A DNA stretch of 64,000 nucleotides from Formosa sp. (lineage in GTDB: Bacteria > Bacteroidota > Bacteroidia > Flavobacteriales > Flavobacteriaceae), in NCBI GenBank assembly GCA_018673215.1, contig JABHDE010000033.1, positions 1 through 64,000 on the forward strand, written 5' to 3'. The translations under genes and the position numbers were made by a program. Below, piece by piece: positions 46,138-54,876 of the stretch. The number at the start of each line of letters is the position of its first letter. The stretch's first letter is position 1. The notes under the pieces were generated by a model that made no database searches, had not been told where the DNA came from, and saw nothing but the letters and a program-made list of their open reading frames with translations.

Positions 46138-46172
46138 AAAAAAAACCCTAGCAATTAAAATTGATAGGGTTT
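46138..46172 (-). terminator. gldJ terminator
   Basis: Stem AAACCCTAGCAATT / AATTGATAGGGTTT with one mismatch, 22 bases after the gldJ stop; on the minus strand it ends in a run of eight T. Confidence 0.75.
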
Positions 46173-46194
46173 AAGAATTTGTAAGCTAATATTA

Positions 46195-47856
46195 TTAATT
46201 TTTTCGTTTCTTTTTCGAAAGCGATTTGGATCCTACTCTAGACATTGCACATCTAAAACCGATATAGTCTGTCGCCATATCTTCTGGATAATAACGTCTT
46301 TGTGCTGGGTCGAGCCAATACTCTCTGTCTTTCCAAGAACCTCCTTTATAAACTCTTACTTGATCATTGATAAGCGAAGTTCTCGCGTCAGACTTGTCAT
46401 ATTGTCTGTCTATCCCTGAATCCGTATTAGACACCTTATGATTTGGGGAGTTGTACATTTTTCGTGTCACGGCATCATTATCAGAATCATCTTCTTCAAA
46501 ATCATTAAAGAATCGTGAAGACCTTATATCACCATCACGGTAATTAATGTTGTTACTTTCATCAAAGTTGGTACGCAAATAAGTTTCATCTTCATCAACG
46601 GGTACTTGACTGATTTGACCTGGGAGCCCTGTGGCAATTACTTTTCCATTTGAAAGGGTGTCGTATTCAATATCATCAATTCCGATCACCTTCACTCCAC
46701 CATCTTCTCCAATAGCGTTTTTGGTGTAGACATTTCCTCTGTAGTATCCAAAGTCACTAAATTCATCGTCTACAACAGGTCTGTAAACATCGGCAACCCA
46801 TTCGGCAACATTTCCGGCCATATCATAGATTCCAAAATCATTTGGTTCGTAGGACATCACTTCATTTGTAATATCGGCGCCATCGTCAGACCATCCTGCG
46901 ATTCCACCATAATCTCCTTTTCCTTGCTTGAAGTTTGCTAATTGATCCCCTCTAGTTTTACGATCTCCAGATCGAGAATACTGTCCATCCCAAGGGTATT
47001 TTTTACGCCCTCTGTAAACGTTATAACTTCTAAGCTCCGAAAGTCCCAATGCTGCATATTCCCACTCCGCTTCTGTTGGAAGACGGTATTTTAAGGCTAT
47101 TGCGCCTGTTTCTCGGGTAGCATAACTAACAATGGAATCGTTTCCTCTTTTTCCCCTTCCACCAAGATGAACTCCTAAACTATCTTTGTAGGTTTCTTTG
47201 GGTGCATTTATATAAGTATCAATATTGAAATTACTAGTTGCAGTCACTAATTCACCAGGAATATGAGAGTTTTTTTCCAAATATCCTTCATCTTGCAAGC
47301 CCATTTCTGCAAAACGATCCGATCTCCAATTCGCAAATTCAACAGCCTGTATCCAACTTACTCCTACTACTGGATAATCTTTAAAAGCAGGATGGCGAAG
47401 GTAATTTTCGACCATCATTTCACTCAAGCCCAAACGGTTTCTCCACACGAGAGTATCTGGAACAGCACCGTTATAAATAGCTTTAAATTTTGGTTCACTA
47501 GGTGGATATACACGCTTGATCCAATCTAAGTATTCCAAATACATAATATTGGTAACTTCGGTTTCGTCCATATAAAACGACTGAACATGCTGCTGATTTG
47601 GAGAATTATTCCAATCGTGCATAACATCGTCTTGAACTTTTCCCATGGTAAAGGTTCCACCTTCAACGAAGACCAAACCTGGTGCGGTTTCTTGCTCCTT
47701 AAAATTTGTATTATATTGAAAACCACCTTCCTTGGCATTAATCTTCCAACCTGTAGCCCTTGAAATATTACCTGATTTTGATGATTTGCTACATCCTACT
47801 AAAGATATAGATAACGTTACTAAAATGAGTAAGCGTGCTGTTATGTTGTTTTTCAT
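46195..47856 (-). CDS. gldJ: Gliding motility lipoprotein GldJ
   Basis: An essential part of the gliding motor and T9SS in flavobacteria, anchored in the outer membrane and thought to stabilise GldK. From ATG 47856 it has 553 residues. It has a lipoprotein signal (lipobox LVGC) and a sulfatase-modifying-factor (FGE) fold: FVEGGTFTMGKV and MDETEVTNIMYLEYLDWI near the start, YRLPTEAEWEYAA and NDFGIYDMAGNVAEWVADVY in the middle, and VYKGGSWKDREYWLDPAQRRY...IGFRCAMSR at the end. The frame extends 15 codons upstream, but the signal peptide sets the start. It is divergent from porU, the same arrangement as in Flavobacterium johnsoniae. Confidence 0.95.
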   Translation of the reverse strand: MKNNITARLLILVTLSISLVGCSKSSKSGNISRATGWKINAKEGGFQYNTNFKEQETAPGLVFVEGGTFTMGKVQDDVMHDWNNSPNQQHVQSFYMDETEVTNIMYLEYLDWIKRVYPPSEPKFKAIYNGAVPDTLVWRNRLGLSEMMVENYLRHPAFKDYPVVGVSWIQAVEFANWRSDRFAEMGLQDEGYLEKNSHIPGELVTATSNFNIDTYINAPKETYKDSLGVHLGGRGKRGNDSIVSYATRETGAIALKYRLPTEAEWEYAALGLSELRSYNVYRGRKKYPWDGQYSRSGDRKTRGDQLANFKQGKGDYGGIAGWSDDGADITNEVMSYEPNDFGIYDMAGNVAEWVADVYRPVVDDEFSDFGYYRGNVYTKNAIGEDGGVKVIGIDDIEYDTLSNGKVIATGLPGQISQVPVDEDETYLRTNFDESNNINYRDGDIRSSRFFNDFEEDDSDNDAVTRKMYNSPNHKVSNTDSGIDRQYDKSDARTSLINDQVRVYKGGSWKDREYWLDPAQRRYYPEDMATDYIGFRCAMSRVGSKSLSKKKRKN

Positions 47857-48016
47857 ATTCAACTTATAATTGGTAAAACGCAATTGAATTAAGTCCCGCA
47901 ATATAGTAATTATAGATTATTATGCAATAAAAAACTAAAGGGATTTAATCTATTTTTTTGATTTTTTTATTTGTGTTACTTTGATTAAAAACGCTGAGTT
48001 TTATGATTTATTATTG

Positions 48017-48024
48017 TAATTTTG
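48017..48024 (+). promoter_or_regulatory. -7 promoter element of porU
   Basis: TAATTTTG, a perfect TAnnTTTG, 53 bases before the porU ATG at 48078. No -33 TTG at the usual spacing. Confidence 0.4.
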
Positions 48025-48077
48025 AAATTAGCTTTTATTTATCGATACTAATGATCAAAACATTGCGTTTCTTTACT

Positions 48078-51000
48078 ATGAAAAGACTGATCCCTTTTGT
48101 AGCCTTATTTAGTTTTTATTTTGGAACCTCTCAAACTCAAAGTTTTGATATTAATTGGATGGAGGCAACCAATTTAAAAACAACTAATAGCTCCATTGAA
48201 CTCCCTTTTTTTGATTCTAAAAATTACAATTTTTCTCATAAAAACGGGATTACTTTTTCAGCACAATGGAATGCAATTGGACGATTAGATGAACGTTCAG
48301 CCAAACTAGAGTCTATTGAAAGTATTGAGATTTCAAAAAGTGATTTAAAACAACTTCCTGTCTCTAGCATTCCTAACTCACCTAAGCTGAAGCTCACAAA
48401 TGCTGTTTACAGAAACGCCTCTAAAGGCCATGTTGAAATTTCTCCTATTTTTTATGACAATGGAATACTTAAAAAAATCATTCGATTTTCAATTTCTTAT
48501 AAATCCAATACACAAAGCAGAAGAGCCACAAGAACAAATTCTCTTACAAGCTCAAATTTAAAATCTGGAAATTGGTATCGATTTGCCATCGATACTACGG
48601 GCGTTCACAAACTAAATAAAAACTTTTTAAATAGCTTGGGGATCAATACAAGTTCTATAAATCCAAAAAATATTAAAATTTATGGACACGGAGGGAAATC
48701 ACTTCCTTTACTAAATTCAGAGACTGTTTCCAATGACTTGATAGAAAATACCATCCAAGTGATTGGCGAAGAAGACGGTGCTTTTAATGACAGTGATTAT
48801 ATTTTAATGTATGCCATTGGACCTAAAAAATTCAATTCTGACAACAATTCACACATCAATCCTTACAGTGATAAAAGTTATTACTATGTTAATATCAGTC
48901 CTGGAAATGGCGCTAGAATGTCCACAGCGATAGAACCTCCTGGAAATGCAGATATCATTTACAACACTTTTCATAACTATAAATTTGTAGAATCCGACAC
49001 TTATAATATTGCCAAAATGGGAAGGCGTTGGTTTGGTCATCGTTTTTATGTAGAAAATGAGAGGGCATTTAGTTTCGAATTTCCAAATTTAATTACAAGC
49101 AGCCCAGTTGCATTGAAAGTTTATACCGCTGCAACTTCCGAATCAGATACTTCGATGGAACTTAAGGTAAATGGCGCTAATGTTGATAATTTGACATTTT
49201 CACCCATAGACAAAGACAATCTCGCAAGGTCGGATTCCTTTAATGGAACTATTGCATCTAATTCCGCAACAATCAATGTGGGATTATCTTACAACAATAA
49301 CGGCAATCCTTCTGCGAGAGCTTATTTGGATTATATATCTATAGAGGCAGAATGTACTCTAACAAGTCTTGGAACTCAATTTGAGTTCAAACACAATGGC
49401 AGTTCCACCCAATTAGGAATTGGTCAATTTGAAATTTCAAATGCGGCTTCCATCTCTCAAGTTTGGGACATCACTAACCCTTATCAAATTCAATTTTATA
49501 ACAATACAGATGCGGAGTCGGAATTTAGTTTCAAAACTAGTTTAGGAACCCTAAAAACCTATCAAGCTGTTGGACCTGATTTTTATGTTCCCAGAAAAAC
49601 CAATAATACTTATGTTCCAAATCAAGACATTAAAGGAACAGTATTTTTGGATGCTCAAGGAGAATTTAAAGACGTCGATTATTTAATCATTACGCCCAAT
49701 TTTTTACAAGCGCAAGCAGAACGTCTTGCTCAAATCAATCGGACTCAAAACAATCTTAATGTTAAAGTAATCACTTTAGAGTCCATCTATCAAGAATTCA
49801 GCTCAGGGATGCAAGATATTGGAGGTATTCGAAATTTTGTAAAATATGTGTATGACAATGCCAGCGCACCTTCTAAAAAACTAAAATACTTATGCTTATT
49901 TGGAGACGCATCTTTTGATTATAAAGAACGAACTTCAAACAATACCAATATTGTTCCTTCATGGTATTCAACAGAAAGTTTCAGTTTGATTACTTCATTT
50001 ATTTCTGATGACTATTTTGGAATGATGGACTCCAATGAAGGCAATATGTCAAACAACAACAAACTTGACATCGCTGTGGGTCGAATTTTGGCCGAAAATA
50101 CCCAACGAGCCAAAGAAATGGTAGATAAAGTAGAGTCCTATTACATGCCCGAAACATATGGAAGTTGGCGGAATAATTTTTTACTCATTTCGGACGATGT
50201 AGATGAGGAATCGGACCGCATCATTCAATCCACAACTGAAATCATAGCAGAGGATGTAAAAACAGAAAAACCTTTTATGAATGTTCAAAAAATTCATGCA
50301 GATTCCTTCGTTCAAGAAACCTCATCAGGGGGTGCCCGCTACACCTTGGTAAACAAAGCTATTTTTGATGCCTTGGAAGTTGGCGCCCTTGTCGTTAATT
50401 ATTTTGGACACGGGGGAGAAGACGGCCTGGCTGCAGAACGTATTTTTGATAAAATAAACGCTCAAGAGCTTAACAACCCTAGCAAACTTAACTGCTTTGT
50501 CACTGTTACATGTGAATACACCAAATTTGACAACCCCCTAAGAGAAACCGCTGGGGAGTATTTATTTTGGAACAAAAAAGGAGGAGCCATTAGTTTAATT
50601 ACCACCACACGAAAAATTTATGTATTTGTAGGTACCACTTTTAATAAAACCTTAAGTCAATATTTATTTTCATACGGAAGTGACCAAACCATGAGTATTG
50701 GTGAAGCATTGAGACGCACTAAAAACGACCCTGCAATCTCAAGTCAATCTCAACGTCGACTGGTATTTAGTATCGGAGACCCCGCTATCAAACTCCCTAT
50801 AGCTAAGCCAGACATAAGAGTTACTAAAATAAATAATGAAGAGGTCACTACTACTACACAGGTCCTATCGGCCTTAAGTAATGCCAAAATTGAAGGGACA
50901 GTAACCGACACTCAAGGAACAGTTTTGACCAACTACAACGGAATTTTAACCGCAACTATTTATGACAAAAATGTCCAGCGATCAACACTCGCAAACGATG

Positions 51001-51923
51001 GCACAAGAGATGCAGCAGGCAACCTCATAGTGATGGACTTTGATGCTTTGGGAGAAGTAATTTTTAGAGGGCAGGCAAGTGTAACTAACGGTCAATTTGG
51101 ATTTGAATTTATTGTCCCTAGAGATATTACCGTCACGGAAGGAAACGGGAAAATTAGCTTATACTCTAAATCTGAAAGCCCTTTATCAGACAATCGAGGA
51201 TATAATTACGATATTAAAATTGGAGGCGTCAATCTCAATGCACCTGAAGATAATACAGGCCCAACCATCAATTTATATATCAATGATGAAAATTTTGTTT
51301 CAGTAGGAATCACTAATGAAAACCCAACGCTTTTAGCAAATTTATACGACGAAAACGGCATCAATACCGCCAGTGGAATTGGACATGATATTACTGCCAT
51401 TTTAGACGGTGATGAAACCAATGTTTACAAACTAAACGACTATTACATTGCAGCAATTGATGATTATCAAAGAGGATCTTTGAGTTATCCACTGAGAGAT
51501 TTGAGCCCAGGATTACACACCCTGACACTCAAAGCATGGGATGTCTATAACAATGCTTCTACTCAAGACATTCAATTTATAGTATTTGACAAAGACGTGA
51601 GTTTGGAACTTACCAATGTATTGAATTACCCCAATCCGTTTGTGAATTATACAGAATTTTGGTTCAACCACAATAGTTCGGATGTATTAGACGTTTCTAT
51701 TCAAATATTCACCGTTTCTGGGAAATTGATAAAAACTATTAATGGGCAAACCAATGCAGGTTCCAATATAACAAGTTCTGTCTCTCGAGACATCACTTGG
51801 GATGGCACCGACGATTTTGGCAGCAAAATTGGAAAAGGCGTTTATGTCTATAAATTAAAAGTGCGATCAACAAGTACAGGAATGCAATCAGAAAAAATCG
51901 AAAAACTTGTAATCCTTCAATAA
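48078..51923 (+). CDS. porU: T9SS sortase PorU (C25 peptidase family)
   Basis: The outer-membrane-associated gingipain-like enzyme that removes the C-terminal signal of T9SS cargo and, in the best-studied species, links it to anionic lipopolysaccharide. From ATG 48078 it has 1281 residues; earlier in-frame ATGs (48003, 48051) precede a less natural signal. The signal is 1-20. The C25 domain has the probable catalytic His778 (YFGHGGEDG) and Cys812 (VTVTCEYTKFDNP). The end carries a sorting-type domain (NYPNPFVNYTEFWFNH ... DGTDDFGSKIGKGVYVYKLKV), which PorU is known to retain. porV follows after 39 bases. Confidence 0.95.
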   Translation: MKRLIPFVALFSFYFGTSQTQSFDINWMEATNLKTTNSSIELPFFDSKNYNFSHKNGITFSAQWNAIGRLDERSAKLESIESIEISKSDLKQLPVSSIPNSPKLKLTNAVYRNASKGHVEISPIFYDNGILKKIIRFSISYKSNTQSRRATRTNSLTSSNLKSGNWYRFAIDTTGVHKLNKNFLNSLGINTSSINPKNIKIYGHGGKSLPLLNSETVSNDLIENTIQVIGEEDGAFNDSDYILMYAIGPKKFNSDNNSHINPYSDKSYYYVNISPGNGARMSTAIEPPGNADIIYNTFHNYKFVESDTYNIAKMGRRWFGHRFYVENERAFSFEFPNLITSSPVALKVYTAATSESDTSMELKVNGANVDNLTFSPIDKDNLARSDSFNGTIASNSATINVGLSYNNNGNPSARAYLDYISIEAECTLTSLGTQFEFKHNGSSTQLGIGQFEISNAASISQVWDITNPYQIQFYNNTDAESEFSFKTSLGTLKTYQAVGPDFYVPRKTNNTYVPNQDIKGTVFLDAQGEFKDVDYLIITPNFLQAQAERLAQINRTQNNLNVKVITLESIYQEFSSGMQDIGGIRNFVKYVYDNASAPSKKLKYLCLFGDASFDYKERTSNNTNIVPSWYSTESFSLITSFISDDYFGMMDSNEGNMSNNNKLDIAVGRILAENTQRAKEMVDKVESYYMPETYGSWRNNFLLISDDVDEESDRIIQSTTEIIAEDVKTEKPFMNVQKIHADSFVQETSSGGARYTLVNKAIFDALEVGALVVNYFGHGGEDGLAAERIFDKINAQELNNPSKLNCFVTVTCEYTKFDNPLRETAGEYLFWNKKGGAISLITTTRKIYVFVGTTFNKTLSQYLFSYGSDQTMSIGEALRRTKNDPAISSQSQRRLVFSIGDPAIKLPIAKPDIRVTKINNEEVTTTTQVLSALSNAKIEGTVTDTQGTVLTNYNGILTATIYDKNVQRSTLANDGTRDAAGNLIVMDFDALGEVIFRGQASVTNGQFGFEFIVPRDITVTEGNGKISLYSKSESPLSDNRGYNYDIKIGGVNLNAPEDNTGPTINLYINDENFVSVGITNENPTLLANLYDENGINTASGIGHDITAILDGDETNVYKLNDYYIAAIDDYQRGSLSYPLRDLSPGLHTLTLKAWDVYNNASTQDIQFIVFDKDVSLELTNVLNYPNPFVNYTEFWFNHNSSDVLDVSIQIFTVSGKLIKTINGQTNAGSNITSSVSRDITWDGTDDFGSKIGKGVYVYKLKVRSTSTGMQSEKIEKLVILQ

Positions 51924-51936
51924 TACATTATATTTG
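51907..51936 (+). promoter_or_regulatory. Promoter of porV (-33 and -7 elements)
   Basis: TTG (51907-51909), 19 bases, then TATATTTG (51929-51936): both elements and the spacing fit the Bacteroidota promoter. The -33 part lies in the end of porU. It would let porV be made independently of porU. Confidence 0.65.
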
Positions 51937-51962
51937 TTAATTCAAAACACCAATCAACTAAA

Positions 51963-53231
51963 ATGATTTCAATCAAAAAAAGCCAAAAAATATCATCGAT
52001 TTGTATGCTGTTTTTTATAACCCTATTTTCAATTAAAGCGTCTGCTCAAACTACCACAATCATCACTCCAAGTCCGGACGACTCAAGAGTCATTACCACG
52101 GGAGTTCCATTTGTTTTAATCGCTTCCGATGCCCGCGCTGCAGGTATGGGGGATATGGGAGTTGCCACCTCGGTAGATACCTATTCTCAACAATGGAATC
52201 CTTCCAAATATGCCTTTTCGGAAACAAAATCTGGAGTTGGGTTTAGCTATACGCCATACCTAAGCAAACTAGTCAATGACATCTTTTTAGGAAATATCAC
52301 TTATTTCAATAGAATTAATGAACGAAGTGCATTTGCAGCCAGTCTAAAATACTTTTCTTTGGGAGAAATTGAACTCCGTGAAGATGAATTTTCGGATCCT
52401 TTAATAGAAAAACCAAATGAATTAACTTTCGATGCTTCTTATTCTCTAAGACTTTCAGACCAGTTTTCAATGGCAGTAGCCTTACGCTATTTACGCTCAG
52501 ATCTAAAAATTCAAGCCATCGACGTCAATGCCAAAGCAGCAAGTTCCTTTGGAGTGGACATCGCAGGATATTACCAAAGTGAAGAAGAAGCATATAATGA
52601 CTTTAACGGCCGTTGGAGAGGGGGGTTTGCCATTCAAAATTTAGGTCCAAAAATTAAATATGACGAAGGTGGAAGAGAAAATTTTCTACCAACCAACTTA
52701 AGATTGGGTGGTGGATTTGATTTTATTTTTGACCAATACAACAGAATTAATGTAACCGCTGAAGTCACTAAACTTTTGGTGCCAACGCCTCCAATTCTAG
52801 GAACCGAAACCGTGTTTGAAGACCTCAATGGAAACGGAACTTACGAAGCTGAAGAAGACACGTTGATTAGCGAAACTGACAATGTTATTGTTGAAGGTCA
52901 AGATCCAGATGTAGGGTTCATGTCTGGGGTGTTTCAATCGTTTAACGATGCCCCAGGTGGGTTTAGTGAAGAATTGGATGAATTTACTTGGGCTATAGGA
53001 GCCGAATACTTATACCAAGATTCTTTTGCTCTAAGACTCGGTTATTTCAATGAAAATGAATTCAAAGGAGCTCGTAAATTTTTTGCCATGGGTGCAGGTT
53101 TCAAATACAGTACGATTGACATTGATTTATCCTATTTATTCTCCGCTTCTAAAGTGCAAAGCCCTTTAGAAAATACCTTACGTTTTTCTTTATCCCTTAA
53201 TTTCGGAGACGGAGAATACAGTGAATATTAA
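51963..53231 (+). CDS. porV: T9SS outer-membrane protein PorV (LptO)
   Basis: A FadL-like barrel that shuttles T9SS cargo from the SprA translocon to the PorU attachment complex. It has 422 aa, a signal ending SIKASAQ (about 28), and the family opening VPFVLIASDARAAGMGDMGVATSVDTYSQQWNPSKYAF. Strands alternate throughout and it ends FSLSLNFGDGEYSEY. Directly after porU, as in F. johnsoniae. A terminator lies 26 bases after its stop. Confidence 0.94.
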   Translation: MISIKKSQKISSICMLFFITLFSIKASAQTTTIITPSPDDSRVITTGVPFVLIASDARAAGMGDMGVATSVDTYSQQWNPSKYAFSETKSGVGFSYTPYLSKLVNDIFLGNITYFNRINERSAFAASLKYFSLGEIELREDEFSDPLIEKPNELTFDASYSLRLSDQFSMAVALRYLRSDLKIQAIDVNAKAASSFGVDIAGYYQSEEEAYNDFNGRWRGGFAIQNLGPKIKYDEGGRENFLPTNLRLGGGFDFIFDQYNRINVTAEVTKLLVPTPPILGTETVFEDLNGNGTYEAEEDTLISETDNVIVEGQDPDVGFMSGVFQSFNDAPGGFSEELDEFTWAIGAEYLYQDSFALRLGYFNENEFKGARKFFAMGAGFKYSTIDIDLSYLFSASKVQSPLENTLRFSLSLNFGDGEYSEY

Positions 53232-53256
53232 GCAATCGCTTAAATAAAACATTAAT

Positions 53257-53285
53257 AAAAACTATTGCACAATGCAATAGTTTTT
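53257..53285 (+). terminator. porV terminator
   Basis: A perfect 13-bp stem AAAAACTATTGCA / TGCAATAGTTTTT with loop CAA. It overlaps the upstream open frame of cdd (from 53265), which supports the later cdd start at 53301. Confidence 0.85.
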
Positions 53286-53300
53286 GTGTCTATAATTCCT

Positions 53301-53783
53301 ATGAAAGAAGTAAAAATTGAGACCACTTTTGAAGTTTATGATGCAATTGAAGAATTAGCACCCTCCATTCAATCCCTTATAAAAAAAGCAGCAGAAGCCC
53401 GTAAAAAAGCCTATGCCCCTTATTCAGAATTTTTGGTCGGAGCAGCTTTAGAATTAGAAAATGGAGAAATTATTTCTGGAAACAACCAAGAAAACGCCTC
53501 CTATCCTTCTGGAATCTGTGCCGAACGCACTGCTGTTTACTACGCAGGTGCGGAATTTCCGAATCAAAAAATACTTCGGATGGCCATTGTGGCGGGATCT
53601 ACTCTCAATCCAACCACCAAACCCATCCCCCCTTGTGGGGCATGCAGACAAGCGCTATCAGAATATGAAGTAAAACAAAAATCTCCTATGGAACTCTATT
53701 TTATGGGGACTTCTGGACAGGTAGCCGTCTCAAAATCAGTTGAAAACATCCTTCCTTGGATCTTTGACAAAACCGTACTATAA
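53301..53783 (+). CDS. cdd: Cytidine deaminase
   Basis: Deaminates cytidine and deoxycytidine for pyrimidine salvage. From ATG 53301 it has 160 residues; an ATG at 53265 would lie inside the porV terminator. The zinc site is complete: Cys73 and the proton-shuttle Glu75 (CAERTA), Cys112 and Cys115 (PCGACRQ). The substrate motif YSEFLVGAALE and NQENASYPSG are also there. It is of the homotetramer type by length. Placed between porV and pdhA. Confidence 0.95.
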   Translation: MKEVKIETTFEVYDAIEELAPSIQSLIKKAAEARKKAYAPYSEFLVGAALELENGEIISGNNQENASYPSGICAERTAVYYAGAEFPNQKILRMAIVAGSTLNPTTKPIPPCGACRQALSEYEVKQKSPMELYFMGTSGQVAVSKSVENILPWIFDKTVL

Positions 53784-53835
53784 CGTTTTTTTAAAAAATT
53801 AACCCCTACTCTTTTTAGGTTATCAATCAAAGTAT

Positions 53836-53843
53836 TACTTTTG
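53836..53843 (+). promoter_or_regulatory. -7 promoter element of pdhA-pdhC
   Basis: TACTTTTG, a perfect TAnnTTTG, 31 bases before the pdhA ATG. No clear -33 TTG. Confidence 0.55.
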
Positions 53844-53874
53844 TGTTTACATTAAAAATAATTACTGTAAACGC

Positions 53875-54873
53875 ATGCAGAAGATAACTAAAGAAGTCTA
53901 CCTTAATTGGTATGAAAACATGATGCTCTGGCGAAAGTTTGAAGACAAACTTGCAGCCGTATACATCCAACAAAAAGTAAGAGGATTTCTCCACTTGTAC
54001 AACGGACAAGAAGCCGTGCTTGCAGGCGCTTTACATGCGATGGATTTATCTAAAGACAAAATGATTACGGCCTACCGAAATCACGTACAACCCATAGGTA
54101 TGGGCGTTGATCCACGTAGAGTTATGGCAGAACTTTTTGGAAAAGCAACTGGAACCTCTCAAGGACTGGGAGGCTCTATGCATATTTTTTCAAAAGAAAA
54201 AGGATTTTATGGGGGTCATGGAATCGTTGGAGGACAAATTCCTTTAGGAGCTGGAATGGCATTTGGAGATAAATATAATGAAACTGGCGCAGTGACGCTT
54301 TGTTATTTTGGAGATGGTGCTGCCCGCCAAGGATCCTTACACGAAACCTTTAACATGTCTATGAACTGGAAATTACCTGTCGTTTTTGTATGTGAAAACA
54401 ACGGATATGCCATGGGAACTTCTGTCGACCGAACAGCCAACCATTCCGATATTTGGAAATTAGGACTCGGATATGAAATGCCTTGTGGTCCTGTAGATGG
54501 AATGAACCCTATCAAAGTAGCTGAAGCATTTGACGAAGCGATCCAACGTGCGAGACGCGGAGATGGTCCAACTTTCTTAGAAATGAAAACTTACCGTTAC
54601 AGAGGACATTCTATGAGTGATGCACAGCACTACAGAACCAAAGATGAAGTCAAAGAATACAAAAAAATTGATCCTATTACTCAAGTCTTAGATGTCATTC
54701 TTCGTGAAGAATATGCAACAGAAGACGATATTAAAGTCATCGATAAGCGTGTCAAAGACTTGGTTGCTGAATGTGAGAAATTCGCAGATGAATCTCCATA
54801 CCCAGAAAAAAATGTCATGTACGACGTCGTTTACGAACAAGAAGATTATCCATTTTTACAACATAAATTATAA
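53875..54873 (+). CDS. pdhA: Pyruvate dehydrogenase E1 component, alpha subunit
   Basis: Thiamine-diphosphate subunit that decarboxylates pyruvate and, with E1 beta, passes the acetyl group to E2. It has 332 aa. The cofactor motif GDGAARQGSLHETFNMSMNWKLP...CENNGYAMGT is intact, as are HGIVGGQIPLGAG and the phosphorylation-loop-like TYRYRGHSMSDAQHYRTKDE. pdhC starts 3 bases after its stop. E1 beta is not in the window, the split arrangement often seen in flavobacteria. Confidence 0.95.
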   Translation: MQKITKEVYLNWYENMMLWRKFEDKLAAVYIQQKVRGFLHLYNGQEAVLAGALHAMDLSKDKMITAYRNHVQPIGMGVDPRRVMAELFGKATGTSQGLGGSMHIFSKEKGFYGGHGIVGGQIPLGAGMAFGDKYNETGAVTLCYFGDGAARQGSLHETFNMSMNWKLPVVFVCENNGYAMGTSVDRTANHSDIWKLGLGYEMPCGPVDGMNPIKVAEAFDEAIQRARRGDGPTFLEMKTYRYRGHSMSDAQHYRTKDEVKEYKKIDPITQVLDVILREEYATEDDIKVIDKRVKDLVAECEKFADESPYPEKNVMYDVVYEQEDYPFLQHKL

Positions 54874-54876
54874 GTT

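Noticed and set aside
53265-53300. Upstream start of cdd at 53265
   Set aside because: The segment is the right half of the porV terminator hairpin.
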